From: Pseudomonas serbica
GTDB taxonomy: Bacteria; Pseudomonadota; Gammaproteobacteria; Pseudomonadales; Pseudomonadaceae
Assembly: GCF_028823535.1 (NCBI RefSeq)
Contig: NZ_JAQIYM010000008.1
Coordinates: 124,001 to 188,000, forward strand
Length of the DNA stretch: 64,000 nucleotides
Direction of reading: 5' to 3'
Part shown: positions 52,931 to 61,932 of the stretch, piece by piece
How positions within the stretch are numbered: position 1 is the first letter of the stretch
Layout of the letters: each line of letters opens with the position of its first letter
Program-made: the position numbers and the translations under genes
Notes under the pieces: generated by a model
Seen by the model: only the letters and a program-made list of their open reading frames with translations
Databases searched by the model: none
Told to the model about the DNA's origin: nothing

Positions 52931-53875
52931 CTACTCGTTCGCTATCGCACGCCTAAGTACTCGAAGGATATCGAGTGCAGACTGGTCAGTAATGCACCCC
53001 GGTTTCTGGTCGAACATGTGTGGCGCGCCGGGGTAAACATGAAGCTCTACGGCTACGCCAGAGCGAGACAATCTCATAGCAAATGCGACGTCCTCCTCAA
53101 GGAACAAGTCCAGCGCCCCTACTGATAGAAAAGTGCGCGGCAAATCACTCAGGTCTGTGTGCAGGGCAGGTGAAAGCAAACCAATCCGCTCATCATCAAG
53201 CGCGTGGTTTCCGCGCAAGCATCTCCAGCAAAACTCGTTGGCTTGGTGTTGCCAGCCAATTATCCCTGTGGTGCTGTTCTTGTGAGGCGAGTCTGCAGTG
53301 CCTGACCGGTAATCCAGCATCGGATAGATCAAGACTTGTCCCGCGATGGGATATGCGCCTCGGTCACGAGCCAGAATAGCCAGAGCTGCTGCCAGTCCTC
53401 CACCGGCACTGTGCCCCATGACGACTAATTTGCGGGTGTCGATATTGAGGACTTGCCGATTCTCGAATAACCAGCCGAGCGCCGTGTAGCAATCTTCAAG
53501 GGGAATGGGGAAGGGGTGTTCGGGTGCAAGGCGGTAATCAACAGAGACTATGATCGCCTCCAGTTCTTCGGCCAGATCTGCCACATAATCGTCTGCCATT
53601 TCAGGTTGCCCAAGCACAAAACCACCGCCGTGGGCATACAGGATCACAGGAAAAATTTTGTGCTCTGCCGCGACACCAGGCTTATAAAGACAAAGGCGCA
53701 ACTGCTCCCCGTCGTGAGCTGTCGTCCATACGGTTTCACAACGAGCTTGTCCTGACGATTTGAACGTCGCATGGACACGCTTTCTGATGGCAGGCAGCGT
53801 ATCAAGCGTCCAGGGTTCTGCGCCAGGAGTCAAAAAGCTACGGAAAGCGGGATCAAGCAATTCATGTGGTTTCAA
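52931..53875 (-). CDS. Alpha/beta hydrolase, hormone-sensitive-lipase family esterase
   Basis: A 314-residue HSL-type (family IV) esterase. The HGGG oxyanion motif is in YAHGGGFVLGQ near residue 83. The nucleophile elbow GHSAGG is near residue 154. The acid is in SVGALDLFLEEDVAFA and the catalytic His in YPGAPHMFD near the end. The start codon is TTG, with AAGGGG 7 nt before it. It stands alone between the copper island and the transketolase operon. Natural ester unknown. Confidence 0.85.
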   Translation of the reverse strand: MKPHELLDPAFRSFLTPGAEPWTLDTLPAIRKRVHATFKSSGQARCETVWTTAHDGEQLRLCLYKPGVAAEHKIFPVILYAHGGGFVLGQPEMADDYVADLAEELEAIIVSVDYRLAPEHPFPIPLEDCYTALGWLFENRQVLNIDTRKLVVMGHSAGGGLAAALAILARDRGAYPIAGQVLIYPMLDYRSGTADSPHKNSTTGIIGWQHQANEFCWRCLRGNHALDDERIGLLSPALHTDLSDLPRTFLSVGALDLFLEEDVAFAMRLSRSGVAVELHVYPGAPHMFDQKPGCITDQSALDILRVLRRAIANE

Positions 53876-53954
53876 CGTTCCGCCCCTTGTTTCTCACGTG
53901 ATGAGGCGCCTCAAATCGAAGCGCCCTTCACTATGGAACTACAACAAGCTGGAG

Positions 53955-54971
53955 CTATAGCCAGGCTTTGATTTGCGCACAAACAGCCGGCGTCGAGATG
54001 CCATAACGATCATGTAGCGTCGGCAGTGCGCCCGCGTCCAGGAAGGCGTCGGGCAAAGCGATTTGCCTGAATGTTGGCGTCACACCGTTGCGCAGCAATA
54101 GCCCTGCAACAGCCTCGCCGAGTCCACCAATAATCGAGCTGTTTTCGGCTGTGACCACCAGGCGTCCGGACTTGCGGGCTTCGGCCAGGATAGTCTGTTC
54201 ATCCAGCGGCTTGATGGTTGGTACATGCAGCACTGCAACATCAATCCCATCCGCCTGGAGCTGCTTTGCCGCTTCCAATGAGCGCATGGTCATCAGTCCC
54301 GTAGAGATGATCAGGACATCGTTGCCAGTGCGCAGTGTCTTGGCTTTACCGATCTCGAATTTGTAGCCGTACTCGTCCAGCACCAACGGCACATTGCCGC
54401 GCAGCAAACGCATGTACACGGGCCCCTGATGTGCGGCGATGGCGGGCACGGCCTGCTCGATTTCCAGCGCATCGCACGGATCAACGATCATCAGGTTGGG
54501 CATGGCGCGGAAAATTGCCAGGTCATCGGTGGCTTGGTGGCTTGGGCCGTAGCCGGTAGTGAGGCCGGGCAAACCGCAAACGATTTTGACGTTAAGGTTT
54601 TCCTCGGCGATTGCCATGCAGATGAAGTCATAGGCGCGGCGCGAGGCGAATACGGCGTAAGTGGTGGCGAAGGGCACAAAGCCTTCGCGGGCCATACCCG
54701 CAGCCGCACTCATCAGCAATTGCTCGGCCATGCCCATTTGATAGAAACGGTCGGGATGTGCCTTGGCGAAGATGTGCAGGTCGGTGTACTTGGACAGGTC
54801 AGCGGAAAGGCCAACGATGTCCTGGCGCTGATCTGCAAGCGAAGCTAATGCGTGTCCGAACGGGGCCGATTTAGTCGCTTGGCCTTCAGAGGCAATGGAA
54901 GCGATCATCGCCGAGGTAGTCAGGCGCTTTTTGACCGGTTCGGAGGTCGGAGTGTTAGCGGCGTTGCTCAT
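53955..54971 (-). CDS. Transketolase, C-terminal subunit
   Basis: A 338-residue protein covering the pyrimidine-binding and C-terminal domains of transketolase. GMAEQLLMSAAAGMAREGFVPFATTYAVF carries the conserved Glu that activates thiamine diphosphate, followed by GPSHQATDDLAIFRAMPNL. The last 100 residues are the transketolase C domain (ILAEARKSGRLVVTAENSSIIGGLGEAV). It overlaps the N-terminal subunit gene by 4 bp. Split transketolases usually serve special sugar or sugar-acid pathways. Confidence 0.88.
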   Translation of the reverse strand: MSNAANTPTSEPVKKRLTTSAMIASIASEGQATKSAPFGHALASLADQRQDIVGLSADLSKYTDLHIFAKAHPDRFYQMGMAEQLLMSAAAGMAREGFVPFATTYAVFASRRAYDFICMAIAEENLNVKIVCGLPGLTTGYGPSHQATDDLAIFRAMPNLMIVDPCDALEIEQAVPAIAAHQGPVYMRLLRGNVPLVLDEYGYKFEIGKAKTLRTGNDVLIISTGLMTMRSLEAAKQLQADGIDVAVLHVPTIKPLDEQTILAEARKSGRLVVTAENSSIIGGLGEAVAGLLLRNGVTPTFRQIALPDAFLDAGALPTLHDRYGISTPAVCAQIKAWL

Positions 54972-55816
54972 TGGTCTTTTCCTTCTTCAAGGTTGCTCAG
55001 TGCCAGATCCCATTCGTGTTCTTCCACGCGAATGAAGTGTGTCTTCTCGCGGGCTTCCAGGAAGGGCACGCCTTTGCCCATTTTGGTATCGCAGATAATC
55101 ACGCGTGGCTGGGTACCTGAATGATTACGCGCAGCATCGAAGGCGGCGACCAGTGCATCCAGGTCATTGCCATCCACACGCTGGGTGAACCAGCCAAACG
55201 CTTGCCAACGGTCAACGATCGGTTCGAACGAGAGGATTTCACTGGAGTAACCGTCGGCTTGCTGGTTGTTGACGTCGACGATGGCGATCAGGTTGTCGAG
55301 TTTCCAATGCGATGCCGACATCACGGCTTCCCAGGTCGAGCCTTCATTCAGTTCACCGTCCGACAGCAGGTTGTAGACGAAGGAGGGCGAGTCTTTGCGC
55401 TTGAGACCCAGACAGGCACCCACCGCGATACCCAGGCCCTGACCCAGAGAGCCCCCGGTGATTTCCATGCCCGGGGTGTAGGCGGCCATGCCCGACATTG
55501 GCAGGCGGCTGTCATCCGCTCCGTAGGTTTCCAACTCATCGAGCGGGATGATTTCGGCTTCGATCAAGGCGGCGTACAGCGCAATGGCGTAGTGACCGAT
55601 GGAGAGGTAAAAGCGATCACGCGCCTCCCATTCCGGATCTTCAGGACGATGATTCATGGCATGAAAGTAGGAGACCGCCAGAAGGTCAGCGGCGCCGAGG
55701 GCCTGACCAACATAGCCCTGTCCCTGGACTTGGCCCATGCGCAGTGCGTGGCGGCGAATATTGTGCGCGCGCTCAACCAGGGTTGTGGAAGAAGCGTATG
55801 AAGAATTAGTAGTCAT
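54968..55816 (-). CDS. Transketolase, N-terminal subunit
   Basis: A 282-residue thiamine-diphosphate-binding domain. The cofactor motif is SDGELNEGSTWEAVMSASHWKLDNLIAIVDVNNQQADG (GDGE...NN type, with Ser for the first Gly). GSLGQGLGIAVG, which stacks on the cofactor, is also present. GGAG lies before the ATG. It is coupled to the C-terminal subunit by an ATGA overlap; together they make one enzyme. Confidence 0.88.
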   Translation of the reverse strand: MTTNSSYASSTTLVERAHNIRRHALRMGQVQGQGYVGQALGAADLLAVSYFHAMNHRPEDPEWEARDRFYLSIGHYAIALYAALIEAEIIPLDELETYGADDSRLPMSGMAAYTPGMEITGGSLGQGLGIAVGACLGLKRKDSPSFVYNLLSDGELNEGSTWEAVMSASHWKLDNLIAIVDVNNQQADGYSSEILSFEPIVDRWQAFGWFTQRVDGNDLDALVAAFDAARNHSGTQPRVIICDTKMGKGVPFLEAREKTHFIRVEEHEWDLALSNLEEGKDQ

Positions 55817-55833
55817 GGTGAAACTCCGTTAAC

Positions 55834-57132
55834 TCAACGATTGACCAGGGCGGCGGGAATGCGCAGTACCAGCGTCGCTCCGGCAAACAGCACGCCAGTG
55901 ATCAGGTACATGCCGATGGCACTGGAGCCGGTCATTGTGGTGATCCAGCCAATCAGATAAGGCGAGCAGAACCCTGCGAGGTTGGCAAAGCTGTTGACGG
56001 CCGCGATACCGGCGGCGGCGGAAACGCCTCCGAGCAACGTGGTTGGCAGCATCCAGAACAACGACGTTGCAGACAAAATGCCGGAAGCGGCCAGGCAAAG
56101 ACTGAGGATGGACAGGGTTGGATTGCCGCCCATCAGCGCTGCCAAGCTCAGACCGATAGCACCGGCAATCATCGGAACGATGAGGTGCCAGCGGCGCTCG
56201 CGATGTTTGTCACCACTGCGTCCCACCAGGAGCATGGCGGCAATGGCACAGAGGTAAGGCAGGCTGGTTAGAAAGCCGATATGCAATGGATCGGAAACCC
56301 CCGAATTACGTACCAGGGTAGGCAGCCAGAAGGTGATTGCGTACTGCCCCATCACCACACAGAAGTAGATGGCAGCCAGCAGCCACAAACGACGGTCTCG
56401 AATGAACTCACCGACAGAGGCATGGGTGACTTTGTGCTGGTCGTCTTCGGCCAGCTCCCGAGTGATCAGTGCTTTTTCTTCGTCGTTGAGCCAACTGGCC
56501 TGATGCACCCCGTCTTTGAGGTAGCTCAGTACCAGAAGACCGACAACGACCGTGGGTACAGCCTCCAACACGAACATCCACTGCCAGCCAGCCCAGCCAT
56601 GCATCCCGGCGAAGTGGTTCATGATCCAGCCGGAGAGGGGGCCACCCACCATGCCTGACAGCGGAATGGCGATGAACCACAACACGGTCATGCGGGCGCG
56701 ACGATAGGATGGAAACCAGTAGGTCAGGTACAGCAACAAGCCTGGCGCCAGACCGGCTTCGGCGATACCGAGCAGAAAGCGCAGGGCATAGAACTGCCAG
56801 GCGGTTTCGACGAAGGCAAACAGCGCCGAGACGATTCCCCAGGTGATCATGATTCGTGCGATCCATACCCGCGCACCGACCTTGTGGAGAATGATGTTGC
56901 TGGGTACTTCGCAGAGAAAATAGCCAATGAAGAACATGCCAGCGCCAAGTCCATAGACCGTTTCGCTGAGCGCCAGATCGTTCATCATTTGCAGCTTGGC
57001 AAAGCCAACGTTGACGCGATCAAGGTAAGCGCACAGGTAGCACAGCATCAGGAATGGCATCAGTCGCCAGGCCGTTTTCCGGTAGGCGTTGGAGCGCACG
57101 GTCGAAACCGCTTCGAGCGACAGGGTAGTCAT
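55834..57132 (-). CDS. MFS transporter, anion:cation symporter (ACS) family
   Basis: A 432-residue protein with 12 membrane segments. The ACS-family start is seen as LMPFLMLCYLCAYLDRVNVGFAKLQM, followed by FFIGYFLCEVPSNIILHKVGAR and RFLLGIAEAGLAPG. Relatives import sugar acids such as galactonate, glucarate and tartrate. The start at 57132 is preferred by similarity; 57171 is open. It lies between a dehydrogenase and the transketolase genes, so its substrate is probably the sugar or acid they degrade. Confidence 0.87.
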   Translation of the reverse strand: MTTLSLEAVSTVRSNAYRKTAWRLMPFLMLCYLCAYLDRVNVGFAKLQMMNDLALSETVYGLGAGMFFIGYFLCEVPSNIILHKVGARVWIARIMITWGIVSALFAFVETAWQFYALRFLLGIAEAGLAPGLLLYLTYWFPSYRRARMTVLWFIAIPLSGMVGGPLSGWIMNHFAGMHGWAGWQWMFVLEAVPTVVVGLLVLSYLKDGVHQASWLNDEEKALITRELAEDDQHKVTHASVGEFIRDRRLWLLAAIYFCVVMGQYAITFWLPTLVRNSGVSDPLHIGFLTSLPYLCAIAAMLLVGRSGDKHRERRWHLIVPMIAGAIGLSLAALMGGNPTLSILSLCLAASGILSATSLFWMLPTTLLGGVSAAAGIAAVNSFANLAGFCSPYLIGWITTMTGSSAIGMYLITGVLFAGATLVLRIPAALVNR

Positions 57133-57231
57133 GATGGTCTGATCTCTTGTTTTTATTGACTGCCAGGCCATGAGACCCGGCTACGTCATCGATCCAGAAC
57201 CGCACGGGCCGCGCAGGCCCGCCCAGGTGTA

Positions 57232-57981
57232 TCAGTGAATCAGCATGCCGCCGTTCACATCCAGCGTGATGCCTGTGAGGTACGAGGATAGGTCGCTGGC
57301 CAGGAACAGGGCGGCGTTGGCGACATCCTGCGCTGCACCGAGGCGGCCCAACGGAATGCCGTCGATGATCGCGTGGCGGCGTTCGTCCTGCATCAATCCG
57401 CCGGTGATGTCGGTATGAATCAAACCAGGGGCAATGGAGTTGACGCGAATGTTGTCCGGCCCCAGTTCCCGTGCCATGGCTTTGCCCAGACCCAGCACAC
57501 CGGCTTTGGCCGCACTGTAATGAGGGCCACCAAAAATGCCGCCGCCCCGCTGAGCAGAAACGGAAGACATGCACACAATGCTCCCGGAAGATTGTTTGCG
57601 CATGACCGGAATCACCGCCTGCGACATCAGCAGGGTGCCGCGCAGACTGACGTCCAGCACCTTGTCGTAGTCTGAAGGGCGGATGTCCAGAGTCTTGAGT
57701 GGCTGAGTAATGCCGGCATTGTTGACGAGGACGTCGATGCGGCCGAAGTGCTCGATGATTTTGGCAATGGCCTGCTGAACCTGCGATTCGTCAGCAACGT
57801 TGGCCGCAAGACCGAGATGACCTTCGCCCAGGGAAGCTGCGGCATCACGGGCAGCGGATTCATCTAGATCAAGGATCACGACGTGAGCGCCTTGTTGCGC
57901 GAAAGTGGTCGCTGTAGCGCGGCCAATGCCACGGGCAGATGCGGCACCGGTGATGATTGCGACTTTGCCTTGGAGGAGCAT
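57232..57981 (-). CDS. SDR-family oxidoreductase
   Basis: A 249-residue classical short-chain dehydrogenase. The cofactor loop is ITGAASARGIGRATA with Asp in VVILDLDES, suggesting NAD preference. NNAGI, the catalytic Ser (CMSSVSAQ) and HYSAAKAG follow. The C-terminal LTGITLDVNGGMLIH is typical of FabG-like sugar dehydrogenases. GAGG lies 9 nt before the ATG. It is first in the SDR-MFS-transketolase unit and probably catalyses the first oxidation. Confidence 0.87.
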   Translation of the reverse strand: MLLQGKVAIITGAASARGIGRATATTFAQQGAHVVILDLDESAARDAAASLGEGHLGLAANVADESQVQQAIAKIIEHFGRIDVLVNNAGITQPLKTLDIRPSDYDKVLDVSLRGTLLMSQAVIPVMRKQSSGSIVCMSSVSAQRGGGIFGGPHYSAAKAGVLGLGKAMARELGPDNIRVNSIAPGLIHTDITGGLMQDERRHAIIDGIPLGRLGAAQDVANAALFLASDLSSYLTGITLDVNGGMLIH

Positions 57982-58131
57982 GCAGAAGTACCTCGAATTG
58001 TTTTTATTGGGTCGATCCGTAAAGAACCGATGACTCAGCTTGTTCTCCAAGGGGGGGCTGAGCAATAACGTGAATGTCACTCGATGCTGAAAAAAATTCA
58101 GCACTCGTCAAGGCAGTTGCCAGGTGATTGA

Positions 58132-59094
58132 ATGGAAGACAAGTCCATTAATCGTAAAAAATGCAGTGGGGGCGCCATGCGCACTGATGCCGATGCACCA
58201 ATTATCTTGCCACCGCTGAGAGCAATTCAGGCCTTCGAGCAAACGGCTCGCTTCGGGAATGTTGCCAGGGCAGCGGAAGTACTGGATTTAACGCCATCCG
58301 CTGTTAGTCACCAACTGGCCAAGCTTGAGGGGATGATAGGCCGGCAATTGTTCGTTCGAGCGGCACGTGGTGTCTCTCTGACTCCGGTGGGGGAGCAATA
58401 CCTGAAAGAAGTCTCCGGGATCCTGCACAGCCTTGCAGTGGCAACCGAGCGCGCTGCCAGCGATGTCAGTCTCGATTGTCTGCGGCTGCACTCATCGCCC
58501 AGCTTCGGCCTACTCTGGTTGATGCCGCGTCTCGAACAGTTCCGCGAGAGTCATCCCGATATCCAGCTCAACTTGTCGTGCTCCTACGAGTCACTGCACT
58601 TCAGCCGGGACAAGATTGATGTGGATATCCGCCATGGCATGCCCAACTGGCCAAGCTATGAGGTTCGCACAGTACAAAATGAAAAATTTGCCGTACTGAC
58701 CTCACCCAAATTGCTTGCGCAACGACCTATCCAAACAGCGTCGGATCTACTCGATTGTGATTTGATATTGTCTGAAGCCACACTGCTCAAGTGGCCACAA
58801 TGGTTCGCCCAACATGGTTTGGCTCGACCGGAAAGACCCTATGCATTGAGCTTTGATAGATCCTATATGTCACTGGAGGCCGCCAGCCACGGGCTTGGAT
58901 TCGCATTGGAGAGTACGTTGCTCGCGCAAAAGTACCTGGCATCCGGTGCGTTAGTAGAAGTTGCGCCAGAGTCCCTCAGCGCTCCAGTGGCCGCCCATCA
59001 TCTGGTGTTTCCAAAGGCACACTCCAACTTTCCGCGTGTCAGACGCTTTTTAGAGTGGATGGAAAGTGAGTTGGGACATGAATTCGCGTACTGA
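58132..59094 (+). CDS. LysR-family regulator (GcvA-like)
   Basis: A 320-residue LysR regulator. The HTH is LRAIQAFEQTARFGNVARAAEVLDLTPSAVSHQLAKLE, followed by LFVRAARGVSLTPVGE. The effector domain has the GcvA-type segments LRLHSSPSFGLLWLMPRLEQF and DVDIRHG. It is divergent from the SDR-MFS-transketolase operon and is its likely regulator. The start at 58132 has AGGTGA before it; ATG 58177 is possible. Confidence 0.88.
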   Translation: MEDKSINRKKCSGGAMRTDADAPIILPPLRAIQAFEQTARFGNVARAAEVLDLTPSAVSHQLAKLEGMIGRQLFVRAARGVSLTPVGEQYLKEVSGILHSLAVATERAASDVSLDCLRLHSSPSFGLLWLMPRLEQFRESHPDIQLNLSCSYESLHFSRDKIDVDIRHGMPNWPSYEVRTVQNEKFAVLTSPKLLAQRPIQTASDLLDCDLILSEATLLKWPQWFAQHGLARPERPYALSFDRSYMSLEAASHGLGFALESTLLAQKYLASGALVEVAPESLSAPVAAHHLVFPKAHSNFPRVRRFLEWMESELGHEFAY

Positions 59095-59541
59095 ACGGCG
59101 CCAAAAAGATGAAACGCTATGCAGACATTTTTGTTTATCCCGGAGTGAGCGTTTAAGCAGCTATTGATTATTCATGTCGCTCTAAGGGCCATACCATTCA
59201 GCATATTTAGGTGCCCACCATCGCAGTAAGCGATGGCATTAGGAAGGTGTACTGCCCAGACGATTACGCAGCAGTAATGGAAGCTCGGTAATACCACAAG
59301 GAGAGGTGCGTCCATCTGGCATCCATCATTCGCAAAGCAACGCCCACCTCACTACAATCTCGGCAGATCGACCAACCCAAAGGTGAACCGTGGAATTCAA
59401 ACGGGACAGATTCAACGGCGTCATTGTCGACTTCCGCTCTATACGCTTGAGCAAGCGAATTTCCTCATCGAGTTCCAAGCCGGACTGAGACATAAAAATT
59501 CGAGAGTAGGGGGCTGAGCGTTCTTTTGAAATCCTTGATCT
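59095..59541. other. Intergenic stretch, no supported gene
   Basis: About 450 bp after the LysR gene. A minus-strand frame of about 55 codons starts near 59492 but has no ribosome binding site or known family. Nothing else is recognised. The stretch leads into the integrase fragments. Confidence 0.4.
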
Positions 59542-59871
59542 TTAGATAAATGTCGTTGCTGAATCCGGTGGTTCCTCTATCCATTGCCCAGCGTAAAGCG
59601 TGCGAAAGACGACTACGTACTCTCTAGAGCAGTTCCAACTGTTGAATGCGCTAATAATTACATCGGCTGCCCAAGGGGATTTCAAGGAAGTATCACTTTC
59701 CGAAACCCGATGGAGCATTCTCGCGGCCCTATATGCAGTCGAAGGGGAGTATTTCTCTAACATATGGACAAAAAATGCTTTGGCTATTTCGATAAACTCT
59801 GAATTCAGCTTTAGGCCAGACCAATCAATATTCATTGCCATGCCGTCGTCGTACCACGTCCAGACGCTCAA
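59542..59871 (-). pseudogene. Integrase-like N-terminal fragment
   Basis: Up to 109 residues. The middle (FFVHMLEKYSPSTAYRAARMLHRVSES) resembles the SAM-like core-binding domain at the N-terminus of tyrosine recombinases, but no catalytic domain follows in this frame. It lies downstream of an apparently separate recombinase gene on the same strand. It is probably a relic of another element. The assignment rests on one helical segment and is tentative. Confidence 0.35.
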
Positions 59872-60011
59872 TCAAGTATCGACGTACCTTGGCTGGTCAT
59901 TAGTGCGAGTTCGAATCGCAACCTGAGCCGGGCCCTCGAACACGTAGGCCGGAAAAGAGGAGGAGGGTGAAGCCTGTTCTTGATCGGCTGATCTGGTCAC
60001 GGCGAACCTCC

Positions 60012-60869
60012 TTAACTGTCAAGTCGGCTCCAGGCTGCCGAGGCGCGCTCGACGTTATGGCGGTTGGCCGACTCGGCTAGATAACGACTTGCATAACGGC
60101 GTGGCATCGCCGATGTATCAGACCAGCCGCAGACTCGTCGGAGTTCGTCCGTGGCGCGCTCCAGGTTATGCCCACGCGTCTCGACCAGGTAAGCCAAGAA
60201 ACGGTCGGCGAAGGTGTGGCGAAAGTCATGCGCAGAAAGTGTAGGCAACAACCCCGGATGAGCCAGTTCAATGGTCAGAAACAGCCGATCAAGGACGTTA
60301 GACAACGCGCGGATCAACAGCGGGCGACCTCGGTCAGAGATGAACAAATAGCGGTACAGCAATTTCATTGGTCTTCCGTTACGTATGGGGCGCCGTTCGC
60401 TCTGGATATAGCGCTCGTAGACCTCATACAACTGCGCAGAGATACCTACCGTCCGCCCGTGTGTTTTCAACGCAGGCGCTTCAGCGCGCGGGTCGCCTGG
60501 GTCATGTTCGCGGTCATTGATGCTGACATAGGCATGCTGGGAACCCTGGTTGATACCCGTGGTGTAGAGCTTCAGAAGCTCTCCGCGACGGATACCGGTC
60601 TCCAGCAGCAATTCAATCATTAGCCAATTGCGCAACTGCAATCGTTCCGGAAACGGATTCTCCGCAGCGCCCGGGCGAATCAGTGTGTGAATGATCTGGA
60701 GTTGCATATCTGTCAGGCTGCGGTATCGACTGCGGTATCGACTGCGGTCCGGCCGAGCATTGATGATGTAGATGAATGGGACTAGCTTGGGCAATGGCGC
60801 CGCTAGACCATCCTGCACAAGCAGTGGCACGCGCTGACCGGACGAGAAACGACACTGAATCAGCTTCAT
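60012..60869 (-). mobile_element. Tyrosine recombinase/integrase
   Basis: A 285-residue tyrosine recombinase. The first catalytic Arg is in ETGIRRGELLKLY, the His-x-x-Arg box is AHDFRHTFADRFL, and the C-terminal region GWSDTSAMPRRYASRYLAE contains the candidate nucleophile Tyr. The N-terminal DNA-binding part is short. A 12-bp tandem repeat gives an RSRYRSRYRS stretch near residue 48. GAGGTGG lies 5 nt before the ATG at 60869. No cargo, excisionase or clear att sites were found around it, so it may be the remains of an integrated element. Confidence 0.75.
60718..60749. repeat. 12-bp tandem repeat inside the integrase gene
   Basis: Two perfect copies of CTGCGGTATCGA (60718-60729 and 60730-60741) and a partial third. 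In frame it adds four residues per copy to the integrase. Confidence 0.8.
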
Positions 60870-61114
60870 TGGCAGCCACCTCATTCAATGACGCGCCATG
60901 AACACGAAGGACACGGCCCGTTGAGAGATTGGACGCCAGATGCGTCTTTGTTTAATCAGTGCTTGAAGCTGCTCATGAACATATCTGACATAACACCTGA
61001 TTTAACATAATATACATTATGCGTACCTATAGGTATTCCACAAAGGCCATCTCCCAAGTACATTCAAACCCCAGCGACGTCTCTCGACCAAGCATCCCCC
61101 TGGATTTTCCCCTC

Positions 61115-61720
61115 ATGCATGAAGCAGCTCATCAGATCATTGATCTTTACGAACGTCACGCTCAAACATGGGACCGTGTTCGTTCGCGGCGTCTCGTCGA
61201 GCAATCCTGGCTCGATCGTTTTCGTCAGGCCATGCCAGTTGCGGCTGGGCCTGTCCTCGACATCGGCTGTGGCTGTGCCGAACCCATGGCGGCTTACTTG
61301 ATTAATGCAGGACACGTCGTGTGTGGCATTGATTCGTCCATGGCGATGATCAGCTTGTGTCATCAGCGTTTCCCGCAGCACGGTTGGCATGTTGCCGACA
61401 TGCGCCAGTTGGCGCTTGATCAGCGTTACGCAGGCATTCTGGCGTGGGACAGTTTCTTTCACCTGACGCCTGAGGATCAGCGTCGAATGTTCCCGATTTT
61501 CCAGGTTCATGCCCAACCGGGTGCCGCACTGATGTTTACCAGCGGGACGGCCCATGGCATTGCGTTGGGCCGCTTCGAGGGTGAAACGCTTTATCACGCC
61601 AGCCTGGACCACGATGAGTATGTTGCGCTGCTCAACGCCCACGGTTTTAGCGTCGTTGAGCAAATAACGGAAGATCCCGATTGTGGTGGGCACACGATCT
61701 GGCTCGCCGTTTTCGGTTAG
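61115..61720 (+). CDS. Class I SAM-dependent methyltransferase
   Basis: A protein of about 201 residues with the SAM-binding motif PVLDIGCGCAEPMAAYLINAGH, then the acidic loop GIDSSMAMI and ADMRQLALDQRYAGILAWDSFFHL. It is a general methyltransferase fold with unknown acceptor. The start at 61115 (MHEAAHQIIDLYERHA) is chosen by family length; the frame is open back to ATG 61019. Neither start has a clear ribosome binding site. It stands alone next to the integrase. Confidence 0.75.
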   Translation: MHEAAHQIIDLYERHAQTWDRVRSRRLVEQSWLDRFRQAMPVAAGPVLDIGCGCAEPMAAYLINAGHVVCGIDSSMAMISLCHQRFPQHGWHVADMRQLALDQRYAGILAWDSFFHLTPEDQRRMFPIFQVHAQPGAALMFTSGTAHGIALGRFEGETLYHASLDHDEYVALLNAHGFSVVEQITEDPDCGGHTIWLAVFG

Positions 61721-61762
61721 AATTGGCCCGTTGCCCTGCCCCTTTATATAGATAAATCTTAT

Positions 61763-61792
61763 AACTCAATTAAACGTCTATTTAGTTGAGTT
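61763..61792. terminator. AT-rich hairpin after the methyltransferase
   Basis: AACTCAATTAAA and TTTAGTTGAGTT form 12-bp arms with one mismatch and a 6-nt loop, about 40 bp after the stop. It may be a terminator or an old recombination site. Confidence 0.4.
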
Positions 61793-61873
61793 AAGTTTGG
61801 ACTGGTTCTAATCGCATTAAAACATTGTGCAACATCCAAAACCGCCCTCACCCTCCATATCCATCACTGAAAT

Positions 61874-61908
61874 ACCAAACACCCGATGCGGTGCATCGGG
61901 CGTTTGGT
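61874..61908. terminator. Strong hairpin between convergent genes
   Basis: ACCAAAC-A-CCCGATGC, 3-nt loop, GCATCGGG-C-GTTTGGT: 15 paired bases with one mismatch. It lies between the methyltransferase and the MHS transporter, 25 bp from the transporter stop. Probable bidirectional terminator. Confidence 0.7.
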
Positions 61909-61932
61909 TCAAACCTATGCAACACTAAATAA

